The notes under the pieces were generated by a model that was not told the origin of the DNA, did not search any database, and saw only the letters and a list, made by a program, of their open reading frames with translations. Source: Pelistega sp. (GTDB taxonomy: Bacteria > Pseudomonadota > Gammaproteobacteria > Burkholderiales > Burkholderiaceae_B). From it: a stretch of DNA of 60,940 bases. Below, one piece after another: positions 1 through 7,857 of this stretch (position 1 is the stretch's first letter; each line of letters opens with the position of its first letter). The stretch lies in contig JAUNUI010000020.1 of assembly GCA_030538255.1 (NCBI GenBank), positions 1-60,940 on the forward strand, given 5' to 3'. A program made the position numbers and the translations under genes.

Positions 1-205
1 ACATTAGCTCGCGTTTCCATTCAGGCAATAAATTTGCGACTTTGGTGTAACTAAATTTAAACGAATTATCCTGTTGATATTGCTCATTTTGATACGCCAA
101 AGCACGATTAAACACAAAACGCGAACAACCGCAAGATTGTTTCATCTTGCGGATTTGTTCGCCATTTGGCATCAATTCAAATTTAAATGCTTTGCGTATT
201 AACAT
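1..205 (-). CDS. tnpB: TnpB-like RNA-guided nuclease, N-terminal part (runs off window)
   Basis: Reading the minus strand from an ATG at 203-205 gives 68 open codons up to the window edge, so the gene is cut by the window and not necessarily broken. The peptide begins MLIRKAFKFELMPNGEQ and continues with CGCSRFVFNRAL, the typical helix-turn-helix start of OrfB/TnpB of IS200/IS605 and IS607 elements. A purine-rich GAAAGA lies just before the ATG. TnpB proteins are RNA-guided DNA nucleases that help keep their transposon. The RuvC domain and the guide-RNA (right-end) region would lie left of position 1 and cannot be checked. No tnpA is visible upstream, so the element may be tnpB-only. Confidence 0.85.
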   Translation of the reverse strand, partial: MLIRKAFKFELMPNGEQIRKMKQSCGCSRFVFNRALAYQNEQYQQDNSFKFSYTKVANLLPEWKRELM

Positions 206-462
206 TCTTTCATGAATAATAGGATTTTTGGCATTTCTACATTCCACATTCTACACTTGGTCAATGGAAAAAGAAACTGATTGAAGAACAGTAGACAACG
301 CTTGATTAGCTGAACATGGACGGTTTGGGACTGCTATGCAGTCCGCGCCTTGTATCTCCGCCGTGAACGGCGAAGTTTTACGGCGCAACTTGATAAATGA
401 ATAGGCGTGATGCGCTGGTGCCAGATATGCCTGGGGAAATGAAGTGCCCCCCAAGTTCAGAC
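206..462 (-). mobile_element. Left-end region of the tnpB element
   Basis: This stretch precedes tnpB on the minus strand and carries no convincing gene. It contains several small hairpins: the arms GGACTGC and GCAGTCC near 328-344, CGCCG and CGGCG near 359-373, and AAGTT and AACTT near 373-391. A G-rich run (GGGGGG on the minus strand, about 447-452) sits near the probable outer boundary at about 455-462. Subterminal hairpins are what IS200/IS605 ends need for single-strand transposition. The exact boundary is inferred; comparison with an empty site would fix it. Confidence 0.5.
305..400 (-). repeat. 96-bp dispersed structured repeat, copy A (inside IS left end)
   Basis: These 96 bases recur in opposite orientation at 41491-41586. 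I count 86 of 96 identical positions, and all ten differences are transitions. The repeat includes the hairpins listed for the tnpB left end. This copy lies between the probable element boundary and tnpB, so it is probably part of the transposon. Confidence 0.8.
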
Positions 463-528
463 TGAAAACCGAAGAGTTTTGAGTTTACTTAAAATGACTG
501 GGTTTTACGGTGAGTTCTGATAAAGTCA

Positions 529-554
529 CGATGCGATCGCATGAAATCGCATCG
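529..554. repeat. Hairpin downstream of glpD
   Basis: The arms CGATGCGAT (529-537) and ATCGCATCG (546-554) form a perfect 9-bp stem with an 8-base loop; ATGCGATCGCAT within it is itself a perfect palindrome. It lies about 110 bases past the glpD stop. No U-run follows on the minus strand, so it is not a classical terminator. Confidence 0.5.
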
Positions 555-566
555 TTGTATTCACAA

Positions 567-680
567 TATTTACTGATGAAACTATCTTCGCTGTCAGTGA
601 GGGCGCTTGTCAAAGTAAATGCTTAATACTCCGAGTATTTACTGATGAGACTATCTTCGCCATCAGTGAGGACGCTTGTC
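567..680 (-). repeat. Echo of the glpD 3' end (two copies, 69-bp period)
   Basis: Bases 567-611 and 636-680 are about 45-bp imperfect direct repeats. The right copy holds the real end of glpD (codons for DKRPH and TGA). The left copy, just downstream of the gene, again reads Asp-Lys-Arg-Pro-His-stop with a silent CGT/CGC difference. Each copy can fold through an ACTGA/TCAGT-type stem. It is one of several gene-end duplications in this window. Confidence 0.85.
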
Positions 681-2168
681 CAAATAATGGGCAAGTTGTT
701 CAGTTTGCTGAGTATCAAATAAGAGACCTAAGCGAGTGCGACGCCACAAAATATCATCCGTGGTTTGTGCCCACTCTTGTTCGATAAGCCAGTTAACTTC
801 GCTAGCATATAAGTCATGGCCGAAGTTAGTGCCCATTTCCTCAATATTAGCGGATAAGAAGGCATTAGCTAAGTTTCCATAGGCCTTAGCGTAGCGCAGG
901 GCGAGGGCAGGGCTTAGCCAACCGTATTGCTGAATTAGCTGTTGGGCATAAGCATCAGGCGAATCAATCGCGCCACCAGGTAAGCGTTGTGTGCTAGTCC
1001 AGCCTTTAGATTTGCCAGTAAAAGGCGCAAGTTTCTCTAAGGCATGTTCAGCTAAACGTCGGTAGGTGGTGATTTTACCGCCATAAATAGAGAGTAAAAC
1101 CGGTTGTTGCCCATTGCCACCACTCAAGTCAAAGACATAATCTCGGGTCACCGCTGAGGCAGTGCCTGTATTGTCATTGTATAAGGGGCGTACACCAGAC
1201 CAGCTAGACACCATATCCGCTCTACTGAGTGGCTGATCAAAATAGGCATTGATTAAACTGAGCAGATAATCAATTTCTTCATCACTAATCGCCACTTGTG
1301 CGGGGTCACCTGTGTAATCGACATCAGTTGTGCCAATCATGGCAAAGTTATCACGATAAGGCGTGGCAAAGACAATGCGATTGTCTTTGTTCTGCAGAAT
1401 ATAAGCATGATCGCCAGGATAAAATTTCGGCACAACAATATGACTGCCTTTGACAAGGCGTAATTTATTACCGTGCTCAGGCTTATGCAGATAGTCTTCA
1501 ATTTGAGCAACCCAAGGCCCAGCGGCATTGACTAGGATCTTGGCTTGGATAACTTGACTTGCGCCGCTAGCTTGTTCAATGCGCACACTCCAGAGTTTGC
1601 CATCATGATTAATTTCGCTGCAGCGAGATCGTGTGAGGATAGTCGCACCTAGCTGACTGGCGCTCATCGCATTCAGAATCACTAAGCGAGAGTCATCGAC
1701 TTGGCAATCAGAGTAGATAAAGCCCTTGGTAAACTGTGGTTTAAGCGCTTGGCCATAGTTATTGTCACGCTCTAATTTAATCGCTTGTGAACCAGGCAGG
1801 CGGTCTGAACGCTTGGCCAGATGGTCATACAAAAATAGACCACAACGAATCATCCAAGCAGGGCGTAAATGAGGCTCGTGTGGTAGAACAAAGCGTAAGG
1901 GTTGGACTAGATGCGGTGCAATATTTAAGAGCGTCTCACGCTCAGAAAGTGCTTCACGAACCAGACGAAACTCATAGTGTTCAAGGTAGCGTAGTCCACC
2001 ATGGATCAGTTTGCTACTGGCTGAAGATGTGGCACTGGCGAGGTCATTCTGCTCGCATACTAGGACGCGTAAACCTCGACCAGCAGCATCGCGTGCGATG
2101 CCAACTCCGTTAATGCCACCCCCTATGATACAGAGGTCATAAGGGGCGGATACATGCTCAGACGCCAT
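663..2168 (-). CDS. glpD: Aerobic glycerol-3-phosphate dehydrogenase
   Basis: This is the FAD-dependent, membrane-associated enzyme that oxidises sn-glycerol-3-phosphate to dihydroxyacetone phosphate and feeds electrons to the quinone pool. At 501 residues it matches the usual GlpD length. The FAD dinucleotide-binding motif CIIGGGINGVGIA lies at about residues 13-25, followed by the family signature SSKLIHGGLRYLEHYEF. The ATG start follows the marR-like gene by 14 bases, so the two are probably cotranscribed. No glpK or glpF lies nearby. The 3' end is duplicated immediately downstream. Confidence 0.95.
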   Translation of the reverse strand: MASEHVSAPYDLCIIGGGINGVGIARDAAGRGLRVLVCEQNDLASATSSASSKLIHGGLRYLEHYEFRLVREALSERETLLNIAPHLVQPLRFVLPHEPHLRPAWMIRCGLFLYDHLAKRSDRLPGSQAIKLERDNNYGQALKPQFTKGFIYSDCQVDDSRLVILNAMSASQLGATILTRSRCSEINHDGKLWSVRIEQASGASQVIQAKILVNAAGPWVAQIEDYLHKPEHGNKLRLVKGSHIVVPKFYPGDHAYILQNKDNRIVFATPYRDNFAMIGTTDVDYTGDPAQVAISDEEIDYLLSLINAYFDQPLSRADMVSSWSGVRPLYNDNTGTASAVTRDYVFDLSGGNGQQPVLLSIYGGKITTYRRLAEHALEKLAPFTGKSKGWTSTQRLPGGAIDSPDAYAQQLIQQYGWLSPALALRYAKAYGNLANAFLSANIEEMGTNFGHDLYASEVNWLIEQEWAQTTDDILWRRTRLGLLFDTQQTEQLAHYLDKRPH

Positions 2169-2182
2169 AGAAAATCCGATAA

Positions 2183-2668
2183 TTATTCAGCAGGAGTTTC
2201 GGTTTGGGTAATAATAGCTGATTTGAAATCGGCTAATGATTTTTGGAGCTTTTTCGAGTTGGCTTCAGAAAACTTAGCAAAGCTATCACTGAGGCATTTG
2301 TCATAGGCTTTAACCATTTTAGTTAATAGTTTTTTGCCTTTAGGTGTCAGACGAATGAATGTGCTGCGACGATCTTCACGGTTTAAAATACGCTCAATTA
2401 AGTCTTCACGCTCTAATTGCATAGTGATGGTAGTGATATTACCGTTACTCACCATCAAGCGGTCAGATAGTTCACCCATACGTAAGCCCTGAGGGGCGTT
2501 AGTTAATTGAGCCATAAGCTCGTAGCGTGGTAGTGTTGTCTGAAATTGAGAACGTAACACATTACGTAATTCATTTTGAATTAAATTATTGCAAGCGTTA
2601 AGACGTAGCCATAATTTTAGTTCTTCAGAAGAACTCTCATTTACACGGGTTTCTGTATCAAAGGACAT
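2183..2668 (-). CDS. MarR-family transcriptional regulator
   Basis: The 161-residue protein has the MarR winged helix-turn-helix layout: recognition region GELSDRLMVSNGNITTITMQ at about residues 80-100 and the wing NREDRRSTFIRLTPKG at about 117-132. Such proteins are dimeric, usually ligand-responsive repressors. A GGAG ribosome site precedes the ATG. Because it sits directly upstream of glpD in the same direction, control of glpD or autoregulation is likely, but the ligand is unknown. Most characterised glpD genes are instead controlled by the DeoR-type GlpR. Confidence 0.85.
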   Translation of the reverse strand: MSFDTETRVNESSSEELKLWLRLNACNNLIQNELRNVLRSQFQTTLPRYELMAQLTNAPQGLRMGELSDRLMVSNGNITTITMQLEREDLIERILNREDRRSTFIRLTPKGKKLLTKMVKAYDKCLSDSFAKFSEANSKKLQKSLADFKSAIITQTETPAE

Positions 2669-3050
2669 AGTTGCTCCAGATGGAATTCGTTACTAATTAA
2701 AAAGCAATACAATTTAAAGTATGCAGTATATAACTTAATATTATAAACTTAAAAATCGCATCTTCATATGGTATTAAGCGAGTTTTAGGCAGTCTCTTAA
2801 CTATTATTTATGATTTAAAGCAAATGGACTAAAATATAAAAAAAGCTTAATGCACTGAAATTTCAAGAAATCTTGTATAAAACCACGACACTAGCACTCA
2901 AATACACAGAGTTGAAACAAGCCAAGCTAGAAATTAAATGATTTACTAAAACCTTAGTTTGTTGCATTTTATAGACAGTAAAAGAGTAAAATACCCTCAA
3001 TATTTTAATTGGACTTGGAGTTAATCTGAGTTTTTAGCGTAGGAATTAAG
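2669..3050. promoter_or_regulatory. AT-rich divergent promoter region (marR-glpD / ribBA)
   Basis: This 382-bp spacer separates two divergent transcription units and must hold both promoters. A possible ribBA promoter is TTGCAT (2962-2967) with TAAAAT (2987-2992), but the spacing of 19 bp is long. I see no FMN riboswitch signature ahead of ribBA and no open frame of interest. Confidence 0.4.
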
Positions 3051-4199
3051 ATGATACTAACAGAAAATAGAGCAGATGATGTAATCTTTGATCATAAAAT
3101 TTCATCTATTGCAGAAATTGTTGAAGACTTAAAAAATGGCAAGATGGTCATTTTAGTCGATGAGGAAGATCGTGAGAACGAAGGTGACCTCGTGATGGCA
3201 GCGGATTTTATCACACCTGAAGCAATTAATTTTATGGTTACTCATGCGCGAGGTTTAGTCTGTTTAACCTTAACTACCGAACGATGCGAACAGTTAGGCC
3301 TAGAAATGATGGCTACGCGTAATGGCTCGAGTTTTGGCACGAATTTTACCGTGTCTATTGAGGCGGCAGAGGGCGTGACGACTGGTATTTCTGCAGCGGA
3401 TCGTGCGCACACGATTAAAGTGGCGGTTGACCCCAATTCCACCACGATGGATCTCGTGAGCCCAGGTCATATTTTCCCTGTGCGTGCAGTACCAGGTGGT
3501 GTATTGATCCGTGCAGGTCATACTGAAGCAGGTTGTGACCTAACACAAATGGCTGGCCTTCATCCTGCTTCGGTCATCTGTGAAATCCTTAAACCCGATG
3601 GCACCATGGCTCGCTTACCTGATTTAGTTGAATTTGCTAAAGAGCATAACTTGAAGATTGGTACGATTGCCGATCTTATTGAGTATCGTAGTGAGCATGA
3701 ATCGATGGTGGTGCGCTTAAGTGAACGTCATCTGAATACGCCATGGGGTGAATTCCGTGCAGTATCTTATATTGATAAAGCCTCGGGTGCGCCGCACATT
3801 GCCTTAGTGCATGGTGAGATCGACGCTGAACAAGAAGCCCTAGTGCGTGTGCATGAGCCTGTTTCAGTATTGGACTTCCTTGATACGGATAATGCTTGCC
3901 ACAGCTGGCCAGTGGATAAAGCCTTGAAAGCCATCAAACAAAGTGCAGCAGGCGTTATGGTTTTCTTGAATGCGCAAGGCGTTGAGGAGCAGTTGATTAG
4001 TAATCTTAAAAAATGGAATGCGGAGCAAGAAACTGAGAAGCGCACTCCCGACCGTTACGGCTTACGCACCTATGGTGTGGGCGCGCAGATTCTACGTGAT
4101 TTGAATGTAGGTAAGATGCGCTTACTTTCATTGCCTCGTAAGATGCCGAATATGGCGGGGTACTCCTTGACTGTGACAGGTTTTGAGTCAGATAATTAA
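3051..4199 (+). CDS. ribBA: 3,4-dihydroxy-2-butanone-4-phosphate synthase with degenerate GTP cyclohydrolase II domain
   Basis: Residues about 12-212 form the RibB domain, which converts ribulose-5-phosphate to dihydroxybutanone phosphate and formate for riboflavin synthesis. It has the acidic motif DEEDRENEGDLVMAADF, then GHIFPVRA and GHTEAGCDL. Residues about 215-382 resemble RibA and keep YGVGAQILRDLNVGKMRLL. They lack the zinc-binding cysteine triad and the RQEGRGIGL-type motif, so GTP cyclohydrolase II activity is unlikely. This state is known from other proteobacterial RibB proteins; a separate ribA would be needed elsewhere. An AGGA site precedes the ATG. ribH and nusB follow. Confidence 0.93.
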   Translation: MILTENRADDVIFDHKISSIAEIVEDLKNGKMVILVDEEDRENEGDLVMAADFITPEAINFMVTHARGLVCLTLTTERCEQLGLEMMATRNGSSFGTNFTVSIEAAEGVTTGISAADRAHTIKVAVDPNSTTMDLVSPGHIFPVRAVPGGVLIRAGHTEAGCDLTQMAGLHPASVICEILKPDGTMARLPDLVEFAKEHNLKIGTIADLIEYRSEHESMVVRLSERHLNTPWGEFRAVSYIDKASGAPHIALVHGEIDAEQEALVRVHEPVSVLDFLDTDNACHSWPVDKALKAIKQSAAGVMVFLNAQGVEEQLISNLKKWNAEQETEKRTPDRYGLRTYGVGAQILRDLNVGKMRLLSLPRKMPNMAGYSLTVTGFESDN

Positions 4200-4288
4200 T
4201 TGCTTGGCTTTATGGGTAGTGAGAGATTTGAGTCAGATAATTAATCGCTTGGCTTTATGAAGAGTGAGTGGTTTTGAGTCAGAAAAAT
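4182..4288 (+). repeat. Echo of the ribBA 3' end (three copies, 45-46 bp period)
   Basis: TTTGAGTCAGATAATTAAT, which encodes the last ribBA residues FESDN and the stop, starts at 4182 and again at 4227. A shortened third copy (TTTGAGTCAGA) starts at 4273. Copies one and two share a further GCTTGGCTTTATG. The duplicated unit therefore begins inside the gene and extends past its stop. Confidence 0.9.
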
Positions 4289-4415
4289 ATCTCTCACCTT
4301 TTCTTGAATTGACACAATTGGAGTTGGTGTTTCGCTGTACAATAGGCGCAGTTACTGTGAGCGTTGATTTATGTGCTCATACTCCAATTTAGTAAACTAC
4401 CTTAAAGGAATTTAA

Positions 4416-4952
4416 ATGAAGCCATATACTCTTGCTCCTGATCGTAACGGTGAAGGCCTACACATTGGTATTGTTTGTGCCCGTTTTAATGACGAAATTG
4501 GTATTAAAGAACTTGACGCTTGCTTAGCACAGCTCGGTGAGTTAGGCGTTGATGAAAGCCAGATTATGGTGGTTTCTGTGGCCGGTGCTTTAGAGCTAGG
4601 CTTAGCTTTACAGCAAATGGCGCTGAGTTATGAGTTTGACGCCTTGATTGCTCTAGGCGCAGTCATTCGCGGTGAAACTTACCACTTTGAAGTGGTGAGC
4701 AACGAAAGTGCCGCTGCTATTACGCGCGTAAGCTTAGATATGAATATCCCTATTGCTAACGGCGTCTTAACTTGCGAAACTGAAGAACAAGCAGAAGAGC
4801 GTGCTGCTGAAAAAGGCGCGGATTGTGCGGTTGTTGCCGTTGAGATGGCGAATTTGGCCGAAGCCTTGATTCCTGAAATGGATGAGGACGAGTACGACGA
4901 CGATGATGATGACCTCGACTTCGACGATGACGAAGACGAAGATGATGAATAA
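4416..4952 (+). CDS. ribH: 6,7-dimethyl-8-ribityllumazine synthase with acidic tail
   Basis: RibH condenses dihydroxybutanone phosphate with 5-amino-6-ribitylaminouracil, the penultimate step to riboflavin. Family motifs are clear: CARFND near residues 21-26, [24 protein letters not shown] with the catalytic His, and AVEMANL. The core ends near residue 153. Residues 154-178 are almost only Asp and Glu, a 25-residue extension beyond the usual fold. An AAAGGA site precedes the ATG. nusB follows after 12 bases, the common ribH-nusB arrangement. Confidence 0.95.
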   Translation: MKPYTLAPDRNGEGLHIGIVCARFNDEIGIKELDACLAQLGELGVDESQIMVVSVAGALELGLALQQMALSYEFDALIALGAVIRGETYHFEVVSNESAAAITRVSLDMNIPIANGVLTCETEEQAEERAAEKGADCAVVAVEMANLAEALIPEMDEDEYDDDDDDLDFDDDEDEDDE

Positions 4953-4964
4953 TTAGGATATATA

Positions 4965-5420
4965 GTGGCAAAACAAAAAAAGAGTGCAAGACGTCAGGCG
5001 CGTGAATACGCATTGCAAGGCGTCTATGCATGGATTATTAGTGGCTTTAGCCCACAAGAAGTAGGTGCAATTGATGCGCATGTGCAGAATGAAGCGAAAG
5101 CAGAGTTTGGACAGGCGGATATTACCTGGTACAAGACTTTGCTGTATGGAGTGTTCGATCAACACGAAAGTTTGCGCGAACACTTCCAGCCTTTTCTTGA
5201 CCGTGATGTCAATGAATTATCGCCTATCGAGCATGGCGTCTTATTATTAGGCACCTATGAATTAGTGCACTCTCTCGATGTCCCTTATCGCGTTGCCATC
5301 AATGAAGCGGTTGAACTTGCCAAGGAATTTGGCGGTGTAGACGGCTTTAAATTCGTTAACGGCGTACTAGACAAGGTTGCTGCTGAGGTTCGTCCATTAG
5401 AGCTTAACACAGCAAATTAA
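4965..5420 (+). CDS. nusB: Transcription antitermination protein NusB
   Basis: NusB binds boxA RNA together with NusE (S10) and supports antitermination of rRNA operons. The 151-residue protein has the typical basic start [18 protein letters not shown] and the C-terminal [20 protein letters not shown]-like block (here [18 protein letters not shown]). The start is GTG with TAGGA upstream. It lies 12 bases after ribH, so the two are very likely cotranscribed. Confidence 0.94.
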   Translation: MAKQKKSARRQAREYALQGVYAWIISGFSPQEVGAIDAHVQNEAKAEFGQADITWYKTLLYGVFDQHESLREHFQPFLDRDVNELSPIEHGVLLLGTYELVHSLDVPYRVAINEAVELAKEFGGVDGFKFVNGVLDKVAAEVRPLELNTAN

Positions 5421-5430
5421 GTAGTAGCTC

Positions 5431-5529
5431 AAGTGCTAAGGTAAGTGTCAAGGCAAGAGTCAAAGCAAGTGCTTAAGATAGGTGCCAAGGTAAGTACTAA
5501 AGAGAAGTGCTAAGGCGAGTGCTAAAGAC
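5431..5529 (+). repeat. Degenerate 12-13 bp tandem array after nusB
   Basis: About eight units resembling AAGTGCTAAGGT follow each other from 5431 to about 5529, with single-base length changes. The array starts just after the nusB stop and fills most of the nusB-thiL gap. There is no hairpin or U-run. It is the clearest short-unit array in the window and looks like accumulated slippage. Confidence 0.85.
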
Positions 5530-5603
5530 ATGCATACAAGCTAGACTTTCTTGCCGATGCGTCTTGAGCTTAATTCCCCAATTGATTGCAAGAGGCAGGC
5601 TTT

Positions 5604-6617
5604 ATGGCGGGTGAGTTTGATCTTATCAAACAGTATTTTTCACGCACCTCTGGTGAGCAGACTAAGGCCAAGCAAGCATCAGGTGTTTTGTTAGGCGTGG
5701 CTGATGATTGCGCGATTTTCCAGCAAACGCCAGGCAGCCAAATTGCCACGAGTATAGACTTATTAATTGAGGGTCGACATTTCTTTAGTGATGTTGACCC
5801 TTATGCTTTAGGACATAAAGCGCTTGCTGTGAATTTATCGGACTTGGCGGCTATGGGTGCTAAACCGATTGGCTGCTTATTAGGCCTGGCCTTACCTCGA
5901 GTAGACCAAGCCTGGCTAAGCGCATTTTCCTCTGGCTTTTACGCGCTCTCTGATGCCTATGCCTGTCCTCTGATTGGCGGTGATACAACGCGCAGTGAGC
6001 AGGGGATTTGTATCAGTGTCACGGTATTTGGCGAAGTTCGTGCTCCCTTTTTACAAAGAAATCGGGCCCAAGTCGGTGATGATATCTGGGTTAGTGGGCA
6101 CTTGGGTGCCGCGCATACTGCTTTAAGGCTATTAAGTAAGCAGGCAGCAGCTAATGTATTGAGTGATGCTGAGGCAACGCTTCTCGCTATAACACGGGAT
6201 GCTTTAGAGCGTCCGAACCCGCGAATCGCCTTAGGCCAGGCCTTACATCAGGTAGCGCATGCGGCCTTAGATATTTCTGATGGCTTAGCACAAGACTTAA
6301 GTCATATCCTTAAGCAAAGTCATGTTGCCGCGATTATTGAAGAAGAGCGACTACCTGTTGCTGAGGCGTTACTTGAACAATCGCTCGCAGAGCGGCGGGA
6401 TGCTGTCTTAGGCGGTGGGGATGTATATGAGTTGTGCTTTACGGCGGCACCCAATCAGAGAACTCGGATTCTGGCGATTAGTGCGGAACTTAATTTGCCA
6501 CTCACACGCATTGGCCACGTGACCCCAGCAGACAGTCAAACTTCATTACTTCAAGTGCGTGATAGTTTTGATCAAACAGTTGATTATTTTTACGCCGGCT
6601 TTGATCATTTCAGTTAA
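5604..6617 (+). CDS. thiL: Thiamine-monophosphate kinase
   Basis: ThiL phosphorylates thiamine monophosphate to the active cofactor thiamine diphosphate. The protein shows the ThiL/PurM-like order: GEFDLIKQYF at the start, ADDCAIF, SIDLLIEGRHF, LAVNLSDLAAMGAKP and GGDTTRSE, all involved in Mg-ATP and substrate binding. An upstream TTG at 5586 would add six residues, but the ATG at 5604 has an AGAGG site at a good distance and gives the usual N-terminus, for 337 residues. pgpA follows after 31 bases. Confidence 0.94.
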   Translation: MAGEFDLIKQYFSRTSGEQTKAKQASGVLLGVADDCAIFQQTPGSQIATSIDLLIEGRHFFSDVDPYALGHKALAVNLSDLAAMGAKPIGCLLGLALPRVDQAWLSAFSSGFYALSDAYACPLIGGDTTRSEQGICISVTVFGEVRAPFLQRNRAQVGDDIWVSGHLGAAHTALRLLSKQAAANVLSDAEATLLAITRDALERPNPRIALGQALHQVAHAALDISDGLAQDLSHILKQSHVAAIIEEERLPVAEALLEQSLAERRDAVLGGGDVYELCFTAAPNQRTRILAISAELNLPLTRIGHVTPADSQTSLLQVRDSFDQTVDYFYAGFDHFS

Positions 6618-6648
6618 TATCTAGCTATTATCGATTACCCATGATGCT

Positions 6649-7347
6649 ATGAACTCCGCCGAACCGAATGCGCCAAGCAATAATAACGCTTTAGAACACA
6701 CTACATCAGAAAGCCCAGCCCCAACCATGACTGGCTCAGACCAGGCTACGCTGGACACGCTCGTTGATGCACATGTAGCCTCAACGATGACAAACCTGGG
6801 CGGCTCAGGCGATGCTACACCTGAAAAAGCTGCGCAAACCATGTCGTCGACAGGACCAGTGACACCTACCTTTGTTTGGGTCAAGCAGTCAGTCCATCGC
6901 CTATTTGCCTTTGGTTTTGGTTCGGGTTTAATTAAACCTGCGCCTGGGACATGGGGAACCCTGATGGCATGGGCCTTATGGTTGCCCTTGAGTAGTCTTA
7001 TTAGCCATGATATCTGGATGGCCGTATTCTTATTCCTCATGTATGTGTATGGGGTATTTATCTGCCAGAAAGTCACTCAAGATATGGGCGTTGCTGATCA
7101 TGGCGGGGTAGTCTGGGATGAGATCGTCGCCTTTTGGCTGGTCCTTTTCGTCATTACCCCACTACCTTTAATCTGGCAGGCAGTGGCTTTTGGCGTATTT
7201 CGATTCTTTGATATTATTAAACCCTGGCCGATTGCATTCTTTGACGAGCGTCTGAAGAACGGCTTTGGTGTCATGTGGGACGATATTATCGCCGCACTCT
7301 ATAGTCTATTTGTTATTGCTGTTTTACTTAGAATTGTGGGGGGCTAA
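6649..7347 (+). CDS. pgpA: Phosphatidylglycerophosphatase A with long N-terminal extension
   Basis: PgpA dephosphorylates phosphatidylglycerol phosphate in the inner membrane. The conserved part begins near residue 80: FGSGLIKPAPGTWGT, then DHGGVVWDEIVAF, FRFFDIIKPWPI and GVMWDDIIAALYS, with several hydrophobic segments. The usual length is about 160-175 residues; this one is 232. The extra 70 or so N-terminal residues are rich in Ser, Thr, Ala, Asn and Pro and look disordered. A later start is possible, but I see no better ribosome site. Its TAA directly abuts the pncC ATG. Confidence 0.92.
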   Translation: MNSAEPNAPSNNNALEHTTSESPAPTMTGSDQATLDTLVDAHVASTMTNLGGSGDATPEKAAQTMSSTGPVTPTFVWVKQSVHRLFAFGFGSGLIKPAPGTWGTLMAWALWLPLSSLISHDIWMAVFLFLMYVYGVFICQKVTQDMGVADHGGVVWDEIVAFWLVLFVITPLPLIWQAVAFGVFRFFDIIKPWPIAFFDERLKNGFGVMWDDIIAALYSLFVIAVLLRIVGG

Positions 7348-7857
7348 ATGAGAGAAACAACACAAGAACTTGCTTTAGCACAAGAGTTGGGTGAGCTTGT
7401 TTTACGCCGCGGTTGGCTCTTAGCAACGGCCGAATCGTGTACCGGTGGCTTGTTGGCGGGTGCGGTGACAGGGGTTTCTGGTTCTAGCCAATGGTTTGAC
7501 CGTGGTTTTGTCACCTATACCAATGAAGCGAAGATCGATATGTTGGGCGTGCACAATAACACCCTAGAGCGCTTTGGCGCGGTGAGCGAAGAGGTGGCTA
7601 AGGAGATGAGTGAGGGCACCTTAGCGCATGCAATTCATTCATGTTGCGCCATCAGTACCACAGGGATTGCTGGACCAACGGGTGGCACAGAGATCAAGCC
7701 TGTGGGCATGGTATGTTTTGGGTTCTCATGGCGTACGCACGAAGGTGTACAGACTAGTACATGTACCGAGTATTTCACTGGCTCACGCGCTGAGGTGCGA
7801 GCCAGTGCAGTAGAGTTTGCCTTAACTAAGGCAGGACAGCTTTTCGGGCAAGATTGA
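7348..7857 (+). CDS. pncC: Nicotinamide-nucleotide amidohydrolase (CinA C-terminal type)
   Basis: PncC deamidates nicotinamide mononucleotide to nicotinate mononucleotide in NAD recycling. The 169-residue stand-alone form has the signature [20 protein letters not shown] (Ser within ESCTGG), then FVTYTNEAK and GIAGPTGG. The ATG begins right after the pgpA stop, indicating coupling with thiL and pgpA. Its end overlaps the convergent pyrF gene by 32 bases. Confidence 0.92.
   Translation: MRETTQELALAQELGELVLRRGWLLATAESCTGGLLAGAVTGVSGSSQWFDRGFVTYTNEAKIDMLGVHNNTLERFGAVSEEVAKEMSEGTLAHAIHSCCAISTTGIAGPTGGTEIKPVGMVCFGFSWRTHEGVQTSTCTEYFTGSRAEVRASAVEFALTKAGQLFGQD

Noticed and set aside
251-454. 67-codon minus-strand frame at the left end
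   Set aside because: It lies within the structured left end of the tnpB element, and its sequence recurs as a non-coding repeat at 41491-41586.
2669-3050. FMN riboswitch ahead of ribBA
   Set aside because: I looked for the conserved RFN sequence blocks and found none; the leader is AT-rich and unstructured.
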